A stretch of DNA of 64,000 nt from Combretum micranthum (taxonomy: Eukaryota > Streptophyta > Magnoliopsida > Myrtales > Combretaceae). The position numbers were made by a program, and so were the translations under genes. Positions 61,201-64,000 of this stretch are shown one piece after another. Numbering within the stretch: position 1 is the first letter of the stretch; the number at the start of each line of letters is the position of its first letter. The stretch spans positions 186,001 to 250,000 of the forward strand of contig JAMXBD010001379.1 in NCBI GenBank assembly GCA_024138025.1, written 5' to 3'. The notes under the pieces were generated by a model. That model saw nothing but the letters and a program-made list of their open reading frames with translations, did no database searches and was not told the origin of the DNA.

Positions 61201-61444
61201 TTTCAAAGCTAAAGCTAAGACCTTCTACACAAACTAACCCAAAAGAAGCTGAAGCATCATCACGAATCACACGCTTTCTATCGGAATAATCTCCACTACG
61301 GCGTACTTTTTGATATCGATTATCTTGATAAGAATCTACTAATTCTTCTTCCTCTAATTCTAATTCGTTATATTCATTCAATTCATCTTCGAATTGGATG
61401 CATTGATGTTGTTGTTGTTGTTGTTGCCCGTAATCTTCTTCCAT
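58273..61444 (-). CDS. Two-RRM glycine-rich RNA-binding protein, hnRNP-like
   Basis: A six-exon model (minus): 61444-61239, 61049-61009, 59452-59289, 59181-59079, 59004-58835, 58740-58273; 1,152 nt, 383 residues, all junctions GT-AG and in frame. The N-terminus is poly-Gln (Q6) and acidic. RRM1 has RNP2 KLFVGG (70-75) and RNP1 RGFGFVTF (110-117). RRM2 has KIFVGG (159-164) and RGFGFVTF (200-207). From about residue 250 the tail is Gly/Tyr-rich (GGYGGYGGYG) and then Gly/Ser-rich, ending RYHPYGR. This is the layout of plant hnRNP1 / RBGD-type proteins, which bind mRNA in nucleus and cytosol and can condense through the tail. The tandem RRMs look complete. I give no symbol because several paralogues share this layout. 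Confidence 0.93.
58310..58690 (-). other. Glycine/tyrosine-rich low-complexity tail of the RNA-binding protein
   Basis: The segment encodes repeated GGYGGYG units followed by GSGGNMNGSG-type repeats. Tails of this type are disordered and support protein and RNA condensation in hnRNP-like proteins. The opposite strand is open for about 100 codons only because of the repetitive codons. Confidence 0.85.
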
Positions 61445-61559
61445 GATCGTATCGTGTAACTACAAAACCTAATTTCACCAGCAAAGCGAATGAGAAAGTA
61501 AATAGAAGACTAAAAATAGCCCTTATGAATTAAGCAGTGGGTGAATTTTGGGGATGAAG

Positions 61560-61628
61560 AAAAACCCTAGCTTGGGCATGGGATTGATTGGGATTGCAAT
61601 GGGAATGAAATTTATCGTGAAACCCTAA
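61560..61628 (+). promoter_or_regulatory. Paired telo-box motifs upstream of the RNA-binding gene
   Basis: AAAACCCTAG at about 61,561-61,570 and a perfect AAACCCTAA at 61,620-61,628, some 120-185 bp upstream of the start codon. Telo-boxes are common in promoters or leaders of plant genes for RNA processing and translation. A CT-rich leader lies at about 61,640-61,665 on the minus strand. Confidence 0.45.
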
Positions 61629-61908
61629 TTCGTGCTGAAAGCGAGAGCGAGAGAGAGATGAGAGGTGGGGCTTGAGAACGTGGAAATGTTTATTGGAGCG
61701 GAGGGTGTATTTGTCAAGAATCAATATAACGGAAAGAGGGATTAAAAATATTGAAGATTAATTACTTAATTATGTCTATTTTTTGCCACAATGAAACATT
61801 TTTCGGTTTAAATACTTGCAGCTGTTTTTTTCCCCCCTTTTTCTAAATTTAGTGCTATTATTTTTAAATTTAAAAGAAAAAAGAAAAAAAAAACCAGTTA
61901 GATGATTT

Positions 61909-62285
61909 TGCCGTGTTTGGCAAACCTTGACCAATGTAGAAATGAAATGAAAGGTGAGAAAAAAAAATGAAATTAGAATAGGTATAATTTTTTTATTGGT
62001 TTTTTGGGATTAAAATAGTAGAAATTGAAAGAAAGGGGTAGAAGCATTTTCTTTTCTTCCGGTTTGCAACAAAAGAAGAATGTTAAGATAACAATTGAGT
62101 AAATAAATTTCAAGTTAGAAAGGGACTAATTTAATAAGAGTATGTTGGTAATTTAATATCATTTTCACCCATTTCAATAGCTTTCTCTTCAAATTTAGAG
62201 AGGAAAAAGAGAAATGTTGGAAAAGCCATTCATTTATACCCATTTTACTCTATTTCCATACCTTATTAAACCATCCAAGCATATA
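61909..62285. repeat. Possible MITE with GTTTGG-type ends
   Basis: The left segment ccgtgtttggcaaacc and the inverted right segment tatgcttggatggttt are weakly similar. Both flank AT-rich DNA with repeated gaaat/atttc words and cccattt words. No coding content; ends and family uncertain. Confidence 0.3.
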
Positions 62286-63356
62286 TATTTTTTCCATCCA
62301 TCCCCACACCTCTCTCACTCTCATTTTTTTCCCCTTCCTCCAATATTCCCACACCTTTTCATTTGATAGTGTTTAAATTTTGTCTTTATTATTTATTATT
62401 CTCAAGATTTGCCTATAAAAAACTAAACCTGCAAAATAAGAAAGGTTTAGTAGCTTTAGGGATTTGTTAGATGTAAGCATTCCAATGCTTAAGACAATAA
62501 TCTATGGGAGAGAAAACATAACAAGAGTAACGATGTAATAATGTGTATAAATGATCATACGAGAGAGTGGTCATGTTTATTTAAAATATGGAGGCAGCAA
62601 TCAAATGAGAAAGTGATTACCATTAACAATGGCATACCAGTATATTTGGAAAATTTATCCAAGTATATTAGGAAAGTGATTTCCCCATTAAAGTAATTTT
62701 TGAGATATTTAGATGGTAAGTTGGAGACAGTTGGCATGTCTACTGATTAATTGAAAGGCATTAGCTTTGCTAATCAAATCGGAGCTCGTTTTGGGATATC
62801 TGGAGGGTTTGTTTAATAGCACCTAAGGAATGGTTGAGCTATTACTAATAAGGTAGCTTAATCTAACTCAACGAAACAAGGTCAGACTAAACATGTAGTG
62901 CTTAAGCCTAAACCCAAATAGGTCATCATGGATCAAAGGGCTAATGTCCAAAATAATGTATCAAATGCCCTCCACGCTAACCCAACAACACCCCTCCCCC
63001 CCCCCCCCCCCCCCCCCCCCACCCAAAACTTCCTTTTGCCTTTAGTGATGGTTGGCAAGAAGAGTAAGCATATGAATAGGGTCATGACCGAGTAATTTTA
63101 AACTAGAAATTACTTAACATCTCAATGTTGAGCATGCAGAGTGCAGCAAAGTCTTGGGAGTGTTATGATTTTTAGCAAAAATTCTTGGAGTGGGGTGGCT
63201 AACTGGATAGTTATAAGCTAAATGAATTGTATTATGTCAGACAAATTTGTCTTGGAATAGTAGTATCAAAGCAAGCTGGCAAGGCTAAGGGTGAGCTAGG
63301 TGGTGAATAACCAAGCTTTATGAGGCTTTGCCTCCACACACACCAACCCCCCCCCC

Positions 63357-63387
<31 letters not shown>

Positions 63388-64000
63388 GGCCATTTGGATA
63401 GATATTGAAATATTGTGATGTTTTGCCCGCTTCATGTTGAGCTAATTAGAAAAGTACTAAGTTATGGATGGAAGCGCTAAAGCATTTGCACGTGGTGTCA
63501 TAAACTGACCAACAAGGTGGTATTCTGAGGTAGGACTGGCTTCTCAAGGAAGGTGTACACTAAGGTACAAGTGGTTTATTAAGGAAGCCACAAATTTAAA
63601 TTGCCATTCGAGTTAGAAAAGGTATGAGGCTAAGTGTTAAGTTTGTATAGGGCGTCTTTGCATGTTGCGAGCATGTTAGACATCATAGGTTATCCTGTTG
63701 TGATGTGGAACCTAAAGTCATGATAGTCCACTACATATGATACTTATGCATCATAAGTTAAGCCTTTTTCTGAACCATTTATGTTTCTTAGCCAGTTTTG
63801 ATTAAGAAACATATATTAGAATTTGAAAAACATTTTTGCAAGATAAAAAGTCAACAGAAGCCATCTTGTTTGGATTGTCAAATTTTTGTTAAATCAGATC
63901 TATATCATATCAGCATCCATAATTCATGGGTATTATATCTATGTCAATTCAGTATCAATTCGATTTAGTCAATTTATAAGTAAAATTGTTAATTTTTCAT
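62286..64000. other. Intergenic DNA with two poly-C tracts
   Basis: No gene recognised. Poly-C tracts lie at about 62,994-63,020 and 63,347-63,378. The DNA from 62,750 on is less AT-rich than most of the window and may be decayed retroelement sequence, but I see no diagnostic motif in it. The frame at 63,232-63,435 (minus) depends on the poly-C tract and is not a gene. Confidence 0.5.
62994..63378. repeat. Two long poly-C tracts about 350 bp apart
   Basis: A run of about 27 nearly pure C ends at 63,020, and a C-run broken by one T lies at 63,347-63,378, followed by poly-A. Read on the minus strand these are poly-G tracts able to form quadruplexes. Confidence 0.9.

Overview
The window is nuclear DNA of a flowering plant, very probably a eudicot. 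It is AT-rich, has long gene-poor stretches and many microsatellites. It carries plant-type retroelements with initiator-tRNA-Met primer sites, Mutator-like and hAT elements, and two intron-rich genes of clearly plant type. I cannot name the species. No rRNA, convincing tRNA gene, CRISPR array or bacterial operon is present.

Layout: 1-7.8 kb is mostly AT-rich intergenic DNA with small decayed repeats. 7.8-11.5 kb holds a miniature LTR element (TRIM) lying directly against a deleted Copia element read from the minus strand. 11.5-17.2 kb is intergenic with two copies of one dispersed repeat. 17.2-22.2 kb is a nearly full-length but broken minus-strand Copia element; one of its LTRs contains an 86-bp palindrome. 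24.05-31.77 kb is a large Mutator-like element (MULE) with very long terminal inverted repeats, a decayed transposase on the plus strand and a convergent, decayed GRF zinc-finger gene on the minus strand. 31.8-34.8 kb holds a small relative of the MULE ends and a gag-only Ty3/Gypsy derivative. 35.7-36.6 kb is a non-autonomous hAT-type element with a perfect 8-bp target duplication. 37-41.8 kb contains MITE remnants, a solo Copia LTR and a second hAT-like element. 41.8-48.4 kb is low-coding repetitive DNA.

The two intact-looking host genes are both on the minus strand. NAP1 (12 coding exons, 48,434-52,412) encodes a histone H2A/H2B chaperone of 373 residues ending in a CaaX-type CKQQ. A two-RRM, glycine-rich hnRNP-like protein (6 coding exons, 58,273-61,444) encodes 383 residues. 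I joined exons by reading phase, and every junction closes in frame. The one doubtful join is NAP1 exon 1 to exon 2, where only a weak donor keeps the frame. There is no sign that the two genes work in one pathway; they are neighbours about 5.8 kb apart, separated by MITE-rich DNA.

Most of the window is therefore mobile-element debris. The most interesting points are the two-gene MULE with a GRF gene where maize MuDR has mudrB, the CCGGC-type motif clusters shared by LTRs of unrelated elements, the LTR palindrome, and the splicing and promoter details of NAP1.
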